A stretch of DNA of 64,000 bases. Source: Cognatiyoonia koreensis. GTDB lineage: Bacteria > Pseudomonadota > Alphaproteobacteria > Rhodobacterales > Rhodobacteraceae. A model generated the notes under the pieces. It saw only the letters and a list, made by a program, of their open reading frames with translations, was not told where the DNA came from and searched no databases. The DNA lies in contig NZ_FOIZ01000002.1 in assembly GCF_900109295.1 (NCBI RefSeq), positions 310,001-374,000 of the forward strand. The letters run 5' to 3'. Shown here in pieces: positions 8,255 to 16,015 of this stretch. How positions within the stretch are numbered: the first letter of the stretch is position 1; each line of letters begins with the position of its first letter. A program made the translations under genes and the position numbers.

Positions 8255-9450
8255 ATCGCAGCCACAGGCCTTGTTTCTTGCAGGCCGGGATAGGCGGCCA
8301 TCATCATGTCAAGAAGATGCTCAGCCGGGCGGCTAAGGGCATCGGTCACAGGCAGTCCAAGCGCATCCGACTGGACCGCGATTGCATTGGTAATCTCTGT
8401 ATCGGACATCTGTTCGTGGTTAAGCGTGACCCCAATGACCTTTGTATCCGCGAAGGCCTCGATCAAGGCGATCTCGCTCGCAAGAGTCGGCATCGGCATG
8501 TCTGGAAAGTCACAGCGATGTTCCCGTTTCGGAGCATGCTGAAGAATTACCGCATCGGGTTGGCTACCACGCAAGATGAATGCTGACGTACAGAATGCCG
8601 GATGACTAAGTGCACCCTGACCTTCAATCAAAATGACGTCAGGCTGCTCCGCGTCGGCGGCTTCAAGAATCGCGCCTTCCAGTTCGCCACAGCAGAATTG
8701 GGGCGGAACGGCATCCATCGCAACGCCATACTTTGCACCTTGCATCAGACCAGTCTGGCCTGTGCCAACAAGAACAGTTTTGATTCCCTTCGCATTCAGG
8801 ATTTGCGCCAATACCGTCGCGGTTGTCCGCTTGCCAATAGCGCAGTCCGTGCCGAGAACTGCAATGCGCAATGCATTGACCCCGGCCACGCTCCCATCAA
8901 AAAGGCGCATGTCCTTACTGGCCTTTGGCTTGCGCATGTCGCGAATGGTGACACCATTGGCCAATGCCGCCTGAGAAAACGCGGGGTCATCACTCAGATA
9001 TTCATGCAATCCGCTGACGACATTCATGCCGAGGGCAATAGCGTCCAAAACCACTTGACGATCTGAAGGGGACAGCTTGCCAGATGACGGTGCCATCCCA
9101 TAGATCAGGGTATCCGGGATCATCGGTTCATGGATTACGGCGGATTCAAGATCCGCAAAAACCGGAATATCATTATACTGTTCATCAAGAACCAGACCGC
9201 TGTCTTTGCCTTCATGTAAGCTGTCGATGACAGACAGGATGCGAAACGCTTTTGAATGCCGGATCAGCCCGTTGGCCGTCTTTCCATCCACCCGTGCGAA
9301 ATTGCCTTCACAATAGACGATCGCGGTGGGGACATCCGTCAACCGGGAAACGTCGGCAGCATTGCGGCGTGTATTCGCAATGAGAGGCGGCGCTGCTGAC
9401 TGACCCAGATTCGGGCGGGTCACATCAGCGGGTTTGATATCGATTTCCAT
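8251..9450 (-). CDS. DUF1611 P-loop protein (DgcN/amino-acid N-acyltransferase-like)
   Basis: A 399-aa two-domain protein. The N-terminal Rossmann-like half (about 40-190) carries TAIVYCEGN and YGMAPSSGKL; the C-terminal half begins with a Walker A loop G200-TDCAIGKRT and later VILIEGQGALSHP. This matches DUF1611, some members of which (DgcN) have been described as D-glutamate N-acetyltransferases. Linkage to a racemase by a 4-bp overlap supports a role in D-amino-acid metabolism here. GAAAGGAAT lies before the ATG. The true substrate is unknown. Confidence 0.85.
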   Translation of the reverse strand: MEIDIKPADVTRPNLGQSAAPPLIANTRRNAADVSRLTDVPTAIVYCEGNFARVDGKTANGLIRHSKAFRILSVIDSLHEGKDSGLVLDEQYNDIPVFADLESAVIHEPMIPDTLIYGMAPSSGKLSPSDRQVVLDAIALGMNVVSGLHEYLSDDPAFSQAALANGVTIRDMRKPKASKDMRLFDGSVAGVNALRIAVLGTDCAIGKRTTATVLAQILNAKGIKTVLVGTGQTGLMQGAKYGVAMDAVPPQFCCGELEGAILEAADAEQPDVILIEGQGALSHPAFCTSAFILRGSQPDAVILQHAPKREHRCDFPDMPMPTLASEIALIEAFADTKVIGVTLNHEQMSDTEITNAIAVQSDALGLPVTDALSRPAEHLLDMMMAAYPGLQETRPVAAI

Positions 9451-9531
9451 GCGTATTCCTTTCGGGGTGTCGGCGCGAAAGCTGATGCTTTCACGCTCAT
9501 ATCGGCCGAAGCCGTCGCAATTGCGTTCATG

Positions 9532-10371
9532 CTAGTTATTGAGGACACAAAGGCCTTGGGATTCGCGGAAGTTCCTATCGCACTGCCAGCGGTTTCCGGA
9601 TCGATCCAGATGGGCGTTCTCTGGCACGTCAATGCGCGCGCAAGTCTGACCCGCTTCAAGATATCCGCGTTCACACTTCCAGCCACTGCCGTATTTGGAG
9701 GCGTCGAAATAGGCATTTTCAGGGATCAGGATTGCCTCGCACTGACCGTCCCGCGCAACAAATCCACGGTCACACAACCACGGTTCACCATAGCCAGCCG
9801 CATTCAGATACGCGTTGGCAGGCACCAGGATTGCGACACAAGTGCCATCAACCGCTTCAAAACCGCGGTCGCAGACCCAGGCAGAACCATAGGTCGTATC
9901 TGTCAGATACCCGTTTTCAGGCACAACGATTTCCAGACAGGTATCGCCTTGCTTCAGATAACCGCGACCACATTGCCAGCGCTCGCCAGAGGCTTCCAGA
10001 AAACCGCCCTCGGGAACGACGACGGCAATGCAGGTCGCCGCATTGCTCTTGCGAAAACCATGCAGACATTCCCAGCCCGACCCATAGGTCCGGTTGGTCT
10101 CGTAGGCGTTTTCCGGAACAAGAACCGGGGTGCAGGCATCGTCGCTAAGCCTATAACCAAGATCGCATTTCCAGCCGTCGCTATAGCTGTTCGATGTCGC
10201 ATTTTCAGGAAGCGCTTGTGATGCGGACTGCCCAAAGGCGGACGTAGCCAGCAAGAGCAATGCGCAAATAGGAACGAAAAACAGCGTGGCGATGAATCTC
10301 GCTTTCGAATTTTCATGTCGCCCGCAAATTGCATTGCAGGGCAAATGCTTAACCGCTGACCTATGATCCAT
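9532..10371 (-). CDS. Secreted Cys-repeat protein (seven approx. 32-aa repeats)
   Basis: A 279-aa protein with a somewhat long n-region, a hydrophobic core (residues about 26-46) and likely cleavage after AFG, followed from residue 54 to the end by seven imperfect repeats. Each repeat follows the pattern VPENAY-x5-YGSGW-x-C-x-RGF-x6-C-x-I, with exactly two Cys, one invariant Trp and a Pro-Glu pair. The even Cys count suggests one disulfide per unit in an extracytoplasmic protein. I do not recognise a named family; function is unknown. It is the last gene before a 665-bp gap. Confidence 0.8.
   Translation of the reverse strand: MDHRSAVKHLPCNAICGRHENSKARFIATLFFVPICALLLLATSAFGQSASQALPENATSNSYSDGWKCDLGYRLSDDACTPVLVPENAYETNRTYGSGWECLHGFRKSNAATCIAVVVPEGGFLEASGERWQCGRGYLKQGDTCLEIVVPENGYLTDTTYGSAWVCDRGFEAVDGTCVAILVPANAYLNAAGYGEPWLCDRGFVARDGQCEAILIPENAYFDASKYGSGWKCERGYLEAGQTCARIDVPENAHLDRSGNRWQCDRNFRESQGLCVLNN
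9535..10212 (-). repeat. Protein-coding tandem repeats, about 96 bp per unit, seven copies
   Basis: The repeats of the preceding CDS seen at DNA level. Copies have diverged in nucleotide sequence (for example YGSGW, YGSAW, YGEPW, GERW), so this is an old duplication kept by protein selection rather than a recent microsatellite-like expansion. Confidence 0.75.
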
Positions 10372-10601
10372 TCAATTCAAGCCCCGCGATACAAGCGTCC
10401 GCAAGGGCGCGGTTTGGGGTATCCATGCCAGGAAAAGTCATTATTTGGTTCCTCTGACGGGGAAAGCGCCGCCTCGCTATACGCGGTCTGCCTTACGCAT
10501 AACCGGTCATGTCGGGGCCTGTCACAAACCCAAGAGAGTGCGCAGGCTGTCCACTATTCTCGCAGATGTTGGATCAGTTCGTCCGTTGGAACGGGCGAAC
10601 G

Positions 10602-10617
10602 CACCGCACGTGCGGTG
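10602..10617. repeat. Perfect 16-bp palindrome with CACGTG core
   Basis: CACCGCACGTGCGGTG is fully self-complementary with no loop, more like a dimeric protein-binding site than an RNA hairpin. It is about 230 bp upstream of the Cys-repeat gene. No regulator is known to me for it. Confidence 0.4.
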
Positions 10618-10785
10618 TGGTCGTGCGCGAGATTGTCGGCAACTTTCCCAAACGTCAGATCCTTGCTGCGGGATATGACAGTTGAATTGTGTTGATAGCA
10701 GATTGCAGTTCGCTTTTGCAGGCGATGGGCCTGAATAGCAGAAAAGCACAATCTTTGTACTTCCTACATAAGCTCTTGGTGATAA

Positions 10786-11004
10786 ATTTGCAATGAGTGC
10801 GAAGCGCGCCCAATTCGCGACGCGCTCATTACTTCAAGCCAAGGAAAGGGGCGCGAAACCGCTACCGGCATCAACAACGGTGCGACTTTCCTCTTCGGGA
10901 AACGCGCGGGACTTACCAAACCTGCCCCGACGCCAAACACGCATGATCTTTCCACGCTGACGGACTACAAAGCCTTTGGCGATCTAAAGCGACGCCTGGA
11001 ATAA
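10786..11004 (+). pseudogene. Possible 3' remnant of a gene
   Basis: A 72-codon open frame that begins right after a TAA and has no ATG, GTG or TTG start with an SD. Its translation looks protein-like: RDALITSSQGKGRETATG, then INNGATFLFGKRAGL, then HDLSTLTDYKAFGDLKRRLE and a stop. This suggests the C-terminal end of a lost gene. I cannot assign a family. Confidence 0.3.
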
Positions 11005-11036
11005 CCCAGAGGCCTCATCATCATGTCGGTCTGACA

Positions 11037-11618
11037 TCATTCCAAGGGCTCTATTTCCAACGCGATCGCCGCAAACCAGTCGGCAAGCCTCCGGATATCG
11101 TCGTCGGCCAGATCCGCTGAGACGGAAGACATGATCTCGTGCACGCGTTTGCCCTCACGATAGGCTTTCAACTGCGTTGCGATGTAAATGTTCGTCTCGC
11201 CCGCAAGGTTAGGAACGCCGTCCACAAGCGCAATCCCGTCGGTGCCATGGCATCCGATACAGGCTTCCGGGGCATCCGCAGGATCGGCAGATAATGTCGC
11301 GATAGCCTCGTGTTGGCTGTACCATGCAGCGACATCTGCAATGTCCTGATCGGCCATGCCGCGCGTTACAACTGTCATCATCTCATGTTCGCGCGTCCCA
11401 TCGCGAAACGCCCGCAGCTGCCCCACAAGATATGTCTCAGACTCTCCGCCGATGTGGGGTGCGATAGGAATTTGCGCATACCCGTCAAGACCATGACAGG
11501 TCCGGCACTGCCCTGCGACCTTGCGGCCCGCGTCCGGATCACCCGGTGGCAAATCCTGCGCAAAAGCTGCCCCGGCGAACGCAAGTCCGCCGAGACAAAA
11601 GAGGTATCGCCCGATCAT
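11037..11618 (-). CDS. Diheme cytochrome c (c4-like)
   Basis: Periplasmic electron carrier of 193 aa. A signal peptide (MIGRYLFCLGGLAFAGAAFA) is followed by two homologous class I cytochrome domains: heme motifs C38-R-T-C41-H42 and C120-I-G-C123-H124, each followed by the helix-MM/IM-S axial-Met region. The start overlaps the stop of the preceding sorbosone-dehydrogenase-like gene by 4 bp (ATGA), so it is translated with it. By position it should accept electrons from the GMC or propeller dehydrogenase and pass them to the respiratory chain. Confidence 0.92.
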   Translation of the reverse strand: MIGRYLFCLGGLAFAGAAFAQDLPPGDPDAGRKVAGQCRTCHGLDGYAQIPIAPHIGGESETYLVGQLRAFRDGTREHEMMTVVTRGMADQDIADVAAWYSQHEAIATLSADPADAPEACIGCHGTDGIALVDGVPNLAGETNIYIATQLKAYREGKRVHEIMSSVSADLADDDIRRLADWFAAIALEIEPLE

Positions 11619-12874
11619 TCGCCGTAGCTGATCCGGTAAAGCGCACCAGCGAGATCGTCAGACACAATGATCGACCCGTCCCGCAATTGCGCGACGTCCA
11701 TGGGGCGGCCAAGGTACTCTCCGTTTGCATCCAGCCAGCCTTCGGCGAAGGGCTCCATCGTTGCATTTCCCTCCTCGTCGATGAAGGTCACCATGACGCG
11801 TGCGCCGACAGGTTCAGTGCGGTTCCATGATCCGTGTTGGGCCGAAAAGATGGCGTTCTTGTACTTGGCTGGGAACATGTCGCCGGTGTAAAAACTCATC
11901 CCCAGATCGGCAGCATGGGCGACAGTTTCAACAACCGGCATCACGACATCGACGGGTACTTCCATCTTGTCATAGCCGTGATCGCTGACACGGATGTCAC
12001 CGCCGCCGTACCAAGGTGCCCCAAAGTGCTGGCCCATAGCCGTTTGGCGGTTCAACTCTCCCGGCGGAATGTCGTCACCCATCCCGTCAACCTGGTTGTC
12101 AGTCCACCAAAGCTCACCCGTTACAGGATGAAAATCGTGCCCGACCGAGTTGCGCACACCGTAGGTATAGACCTCGCGCCCTGTCCCATCCCGGTTCAAA
12201 CGGATGATCCCGCCAATGCCATATTCGGCATACATGTCCAGCTTTTCGGGTGGGGCCACGTTGAACGGCTGACCAAGCGAAATATAGACCTTGTCGTCCG
12301 GCCCGACCCGGCAAACGCGGGCAGAGTGGTTAAAACTTTCTTCTTCCGGCGGAATTAAATCCCCCTGCGCGATCAGATTGAACGCGGCCACATCGGGACT
12401 TTCATAGAAAAACTCTGCGGCCGGAAACAGTAAAACACGGTTCTGTTCGGCGATATACAGGAACCCGTCCTTGGAAAAACACGGCCCATTCGGGATCGAA
12501 AAGGTCAGCGAAGGTGCAAAGTCCTTTACCTCATCTGCGATGCGATCCTTATTGCGATCCGTGACCGACCAAACCTTGTCCTTGCGGGTCCCCACAAATG
12601 TCACGATGCCTTGCGGACCGACGGCGATGCTGCGGGCATCGGGGACGACGGCATATAGCTCGATCTTGAAGCCATCCGGCAAGGAGATCTGTTCGAGCGT
12701 GGCCTTGATCCCGTCAGCGTATTCGCCGGTTTGCTCGATAAAGGTGAACTCCGTCACCCCTGTGGATTGAAAGTTCGATAATTTTTCAAGGTTGTCTGGC
12801 ACATCTGCGGTCTGCGCAAATGTACTGCTGGACACCAATGTTGCAACTGCAACGGAACTGAGAAATTTTTGCAT
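11615..12874 (-). CDS. PQQ-type sugar dehydrogenase / L-sorbosone dehydrogenase-like beta-propeller
   Basis: A 419-aa exported protein: signal peptide MQKFLSSVAVATLVSSSTFAQ, then a six-bladed propeller of the soluble glucose/sorbosone dehydrogenase family. Recognisable points are LPDGFKIELYA, SIAVGPQGIVTFVGTR, FSIPNGPCF, the HSARVCRVGPDDKVYISLGQ loop, GVRNSVGHDFHPVTGELWWTDN and the final ALYRISYGE. Members oxidise aldoses or aldehydes, often with PQQ; cofactor use here is not shown. Downstream gene: cytochrome c (4-bp overlap). Upstream gene: GMC oxidoreductase, 56 bp away behind a hairpin. Confidence 0.85.
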   Translation of the reverse strand: MQKFLSSVAVATLVSSSTFAQTADVPDNLEKLSNFQSTGVTEFTFIEQTGEYADGIKATLEQISLPDGFKIELYAVVPDARSIAVGPQGIVTFVGTRKDKVWSVTDRNKDRIADEVKDFAPSLTFSIPNGPCFSKDGFLYIAEQNRVLLFPAAEFFYESPDVAAFNLIAQGDLIPPEEESFNHSARVCRVGPDDKVYISLGQPFNVAPPEKLDMYAEYGIGGIIRLNRDGTGREVYTYGVRNSVGHDFHPVTGELWWTDNQVDGMGDDIPPGELNRQTAMGQHFGAPWYGGGDIRVSDHGYDKMEVPVDVVMPVVETVAHAADLGMSFYTGDMFPAKYKNAIFSAQHGSWNRTEPVGARVMVTFIDEEGNATMEPFAEGWLDANGEYLGRPMDVAQLRDGSIIVSDDLAGALYRISYGE

Positions 12875-12896
12875 TAATCATCCTCCCAATTGAAAT

Positions 12897-12922
12897 GCCG
12901 CACCCCAAGACAGGGATGCGGC
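12897..12922 (-). terminator. Hairpin between GMC and propeller genes
   Basis: GCCGCACCCC/GGGATGCGGC arms (one mismatch, 6-nt loop) directly downstream of the GMC gene and just before the propeller gene's ribosome-binding site. There is no clear T-run, so partial termination or mRNA processing is more likely than a hard stop. Confidence 0.45.
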
Positions 12923-12930
12923 GGTCGCTC

Positions 12931-14502
12931 TTAGATATTTCCGCGCGACAGTTCGCCCGCAATGAAATCCGCCTGACGGATAGCCAGCGCGACGATCGTC
13001 AAGGTCGGGTTTTCGGCAGCGCCCGTCGTGAATTGCGATCCGTCAGAGATAAACAAGTTCGCAATATCGTGGGTCTGCCCATGTGCGTTGACCACGCCAT
13101 CGCGTGCATTGGCAGACATCCGGTTGGTGCCGAGGTTATGCGTAGAGGGATAAGGCGGCGTCGGGAATACCCGCGTCGCGCCGACCGCTTCGTAAACCGC
13201 GATACCTTGTTGGTATGCATGGTTACGCATTGCAACATCATTGGGGTGGTCACTGAAGTGAACGTTCGCAACCGGCAGCCCATGCTGGTCGGTCACATCA
13301 TGATTTAGCGTCACACGGTTGGTTTCCTGTGGCATGTCTTCCCCCACGATCCACATGCCGGCCATGTTTTCATAGGAATCCAAGGCAGAGGTAAACTCCC
13401 GTCCCCATGCACCGGGATCAAGGAAAGCCGCCATGAACGGCAGGCCCAAAGCGAGCGTTTCCAACTCGTACCCACCAACGAAACCGCGACTTGGATCGTG
13501 ACGGGCCTCGTCCTGAATGATCCCGGCCATCGTTGTGCCACGCCACATCTTCACTGGCTGTTCGAAGGTGGCATAGACCGACCCGGTCATGTGGCGCATG
13601 TAGTTACGCCCCACCTGGCCGGATGAGTTGGCGAGCCCGTCAGGGAACATTGAGGAGGCTGAATTGAGCAACATGCGCGGGCTTTCAAAGGAATTCCCAG
13701 CCACGCAGACCACCTTGGCCTTTTGCATCTGCAGGTTTCCGTCCGCATCGAAGTATTCGACGCCTGTGACCTTGCCCGCTTCGTTATGCTGGATACGGGC
13801 CACATGTGACAGCTCTCTCACTTCCAGATTGCCAGTTGCCTCGCCTTCAGGAATGTCGGTGTAGGCAGCAGACCATTTCGCGCCCCATTTGCAACCCTGA
13901 AAGCAGAACCCGGTCTGCTGGCACATTTGCCGATCACGGTTGTTGTCCGAATTGATCGCCATGCGACCGGTATGAACTTCGGTGTAACCCAGCGCCTTGG
14001 CCCCGGCTTCGAACACCTTGTAATTGTTGTTCCCCGGAAGTCCCGGACGATCGCCGGTGCGTGTCACGCCCAACTTATCTTCGGCCTTGGTATAATAGTC
14101 ATCCATCTCGCGCGGATCGATGGGCCAGTCGAGCAGGTTCGCGCCCTGCACGTCACCATAGGTCGTGGCAGCCTTCCACTCGTGGTCCTGAAAGCGCAAC
14201 GAAGCACCGGCCCAGTGGGTCGTGGTGCCGCCCACAGCCTTGACGATCCAGGCAGGCAAACCACTGAAATCCTTGGCCACGCGCCAATCGCCGGATGTGG
14301 TGCGCGCATCGGTCCAGGCCAACTGGCCAAAACTTTCCCATTCGTCGTTGACGTAATCCTGCGGCAGATACCGGCCGCCTGCTTCCAAAGCGACAACGCT
14401 GACGCCTTTCTGGGCTAGTTCGTTGGCTAGGACGCCACCGCCTGCGCCAGTGCCGATGATGACGACGACAGAGTCATCGTTCAGATCAAAAGGTGCTGTC
14501 AT
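12931..14502 (-). CDS. GMC family oxidoreductase, large dehydrogenase subunit
   Basis: A 523-aa FAD flavoprotein of the glucose-methanol-choline family, in the branch containing gluconate 2-dehydrogenase and FAD sorbitol/glucose dehydrogenase large subunits. The dinucleotide-binding motif GTGAGGGVLANELA sits at residues about 17-30 with ALEAGGRY following. The catalytic C-terminal part has THNLGTNRMS, LFISDGSQF and NPTLTIVALA. There is no signal peptide; such subunits are exported with a Tat-signal partner, here the gene 14 bp upstream. GAGGGGAT precedes the ATG. Substrate is probably a polyol, sugar or alcohol. Confidence 0.9.
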   Translation of the reverse strand: MTAPFDLNDDSVVVIIGTGAGGGVLANELAQKGVSVVALEAGGRYLPQDYVNDEWESFGQLAWTDARTTSGDWRVAKDFSGLPAWIVKAVGGTTTHWAGASLRFQDHEWKAATTYGDVQGANLLDWPIDPREMDDYYTKAEDKLGVTRTGDRPGLPGNNNYKVFEAGAKALGYTEVHTGRMAINSDNNRDRQMCQQTGFCFQGCKWGAKWSAAYTDIPEGEATGNLEVRELSHVARIQHNEAGKVTGVEYFDADGNLQMQKAKVVCVAGNSFESPRMLLNSASSMFPDGLANSSGQVGRNYMRHMTGSVYATFEQPVKMWRGTTMAGIIQDEARHDPSRGFVGGYELETLALGLPFMAAFLDPGAWGREFTSALDSYENMAGMWIVGEDMPQETNRVTLNHDVTDQHGLPVANVHFSDHPNDVAMRNHAYQQGIAVYEAVGATRVFPTPPYPSTHNLGTNRMSANARDGVVNAHGQTHDIANLFISDGSQFTTGAAENPTLTIVALAIRQADFIAGELSRGNI

Positions 14503-14516
14503 GATACGATCCCCCT

Positions 14517-15041
14517 CTACAGCCAGTTGATGTCGTCAAAGCCGCGGTCGATGTAACCACCAAGCTCGAAAGACGCGCCTTCATAGCCAAAGATCGGCCA
14601 GACGGCTTTTTGGTTATAAAGACCGGTGACAAGACCGCCGCGGATTTGCTGAAAGAACGCGCTGTCTTCCATGCCACGCAGGATATCAACGCGGTCACGC
14701 TCCCAACCGACGGCAAGATAATTGTCAAAGCCTTTGCCTTGGGCGGCACCGTTCAGTGCGGCAATCCCGGCCTCAATTCCGTCGGCGGCGTCTTCGCTGT
14801 CATAGCCTTTCACGGCGGCGACGTAGAATTCATCGCCAACCTTGTCGTGCGGATAAATATCGCGGGCCATTTGAACGAGGGTTGCGAATGTTTCGGGCGT
14901 CAGCGCGGTTGTTTCCACGGCCCAGGCCGCGTTCGGCGCAGCTAGAAAACCAGCCCCAACCACGAATGATGCCCCAGCCGCTGTCGCGCGCGACAGCAAT
15001 TGGCGGCGGGTCAGCCCCTTGGGGCCAAGTGTCGTTACCAT
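14517..15041 (-). CDS. Tat-exported gluconate 2-dehydrogenase subunit 3-like protein
   Basis: Small subunit (174 aa) partnering the GMC flavoprotein. The N-terminus has a twin-arginine signal, LTRRQLLSRA, followed by a hydrophobic stretch and cleavage near AAWA. The mature part includes LTPETFATLVQMARDIYPHDKVGDEFY and a helix-rich middle, as in the family. I chose the ATG at 15041 because GGGAGGAAAG stands 4-5 nt before it; an in-frame ATG at 15062 overlaps the previous stop codon and lacks an SD. It should carry the large subunit across the membrane, folded with FAD. Confidence 0.85.
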   Translation of the reverse strand: MVTTLGPKGLTRRQLLSRATAAGASFVVGAGFLAAPNAAWAVETTALTPETFATLVQMARDIYPHDKVGDEFYVAAVKGYDSEDAADGIEAGIAALNGAAQGKGFDNYLAVGWERDRVDILRGMEDSAFFQQIRGGLVTGLYNQKAVWPIFGYEGASFELGGYIDRGFDDINWL

Positions 15042-15061
15042 GATCTTTCCTCCCTTGATCA

Positions 15062-15463
15062 TTACTGAAAGCGCCCCGACCGTTCGAGCACTTCGATCTG
15101 ATAGCCGTCCGGGTCGGCCACAAAGAAAAAGCGGCCCACCAGTTCTCCGGCAGGTGCAAATTCCACAAGTTTGCGTGGGGCGAGGCCCTCGGTCTCGAAC
15201 CGGGCATGCTCGGCATCAAGATCATCGACGGACACAGCCAGATGGCCGTAGCCATCACCAAGGTCATAAGGTTCTGTGCGATCCTTGTTGACGGTCAGTT
15301 CAAGTTCAAACCAACTGTCCGCATTGCTGAGATAGATCAGCGTGAAATCAGGGAAATCAAGCCGGTCTGCGACGGTCAGGCCAAACGCCTTTTCGTAGAA
15401 CGCGACAGAGCGTGCCTCGTCCAGAACGCGGATCATGGAATGTATCGTCTTGGCCACTGCCAC
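15062..15463 (-). CDS. Glyoxalase-I-like VOC-fold protein
   Basis: A 133-aa metal-dependent lyase/dioxygenase-fold protein closest to lactoylglutathione lyases. The sequence contains IHSMIRVLDEARSVAFYEKAFGL (first ligand His and family helix), WFELELTVN (Glu), GYGHLAVSVDD (His) and DPDGYQIEVLE (Glu), so all four metal ligands are in place. It is the first gene of the minus-strand oxidation cluster, which could mean that it detoxifies or processes a reactive aldehyde product, though this link is inferred from position only. Confidence 0.88.
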   Translation of the reverse strand: MAVAKTIHSMIRVLDEARSVAFYEKAFGLTVADRLDFPDFTLIYLSNADSWFELELTVNKDRTEPYDLGDGYGHLAVSVDDLDAEHARFETEGLAPRKLVEFAPAGELVGRFFFVADPDGYQIEVLERSGRFQ

Positions 15464-15564
15464 CTCACTTGTTGGTTACAAGTCGAGGTTAAGGAGCGGT
15501 GGTTTCTCGCGGGTAGTATGACGTTACTACCCTGCTTTTTTCAGATTATGCGAGGCTTGGAAGA

Positions 15565-15858
15565 CTATTCAGCGGCAATAACCAATGGCTTTTGGGCCGG
15601 GGAGATTTCCATGAATTTCAAACACGCACACCGCAGCAAAGATGTAAAATTCACCGGTTCCCCGCGTTGCTCCAGCACCTCGGAATGGAGCTTCGAGATA
15701 AACATCGGCGTGGTCATGTCATCGTTTTTCGCAATATTATCAATTACTTGCCAAAATGCATTTTCCAGCCGGATACTGGTACTTTGACCGTTCAGGCGCA
15801 AGCGCCGCGTGTGGCTTTCATAACGGTTCGGATCTTGTCCGGCAAAAACTCGGCACAT
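15565..15858 (-). CDS. Ribbon-helix-helix domain protein (COG4321 type)
   Basis: A 97-aa predicted DNA-binding protein. It begins MCRVFAGQDPNRYESHTRRLRLNGQSTSIRLENAFW, the characteristic start of this alphaproteobacterial RHH_4 family, with the beta-strand RLNGQSTSIRL supplying the antiparallel ribbon and the following segment the two helices. The start is firm (GGGAGGAAAC before the ATG). It is divergent from the GntR regulator, with their shared upstream region holding a GTATAC-centred operator candidate. Targets are unknown. Confidence 0.87.
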   Translation of the reverse strand: MCRVFAGQDPNRYESHTRRLRLNGQSTSIRLENAFWQVIDNIAKNDDMTTPMFISKLHSEVLEQRGEPVNFTSLLRCACLKFMEISPAQKPLVIAAE

Positions 15859-15924
15859 CTTGTTTCCTCCCAGAAATGGACCGTCACCCGCGATACCCGC
15901 AGACCCAGCAATGAGTCGTCAGCC

Positions 15925-15952
15925 CAAATTTCGTATACCAAATACGAATTTG
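15925..15952. promoter_or_regulatory. Candidate GntR/FCD operator
   Basis: Imperfect inverted repeat CAAATTTCGTAT ... ATACGAATTTG (one-base bulge) whose left half contains TTCGTATACCAA. FadR-type GntR proteins often bind GTATAC-centred palindromes. It lies 64 bp before the GntR start, between divergent regulators, so autoregulation is the simplest reading. Confidence 0.45.
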
Positions 15953-16015
15953 AGTCTATTCAGTGAAACCAAAGGTGATAGACTTGCACAAACAGCAGAA
16001 CGGCAGGACCGATCA

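Larger units (their letters stand above)
10372..11036. other. 665-bp region without a clear complete gene
   Basis: Contains the upstream region of the Cys-repeat gene, a 16-bp perfect palindrome (10602-10617), and a gene-fragment-like frame at the right end (10786-11004). The short minus-strand frames between 10522 and 10955 have no ribosome-binding sites and unnatural composition. Confidence 0.5.

Noticed and set aside
9529..10221. Plus-strand frame opposite the Cys-repeat protein
   Set aside because: Repeats at protein level (C, W, P positions) are conserved only on the minus strand.
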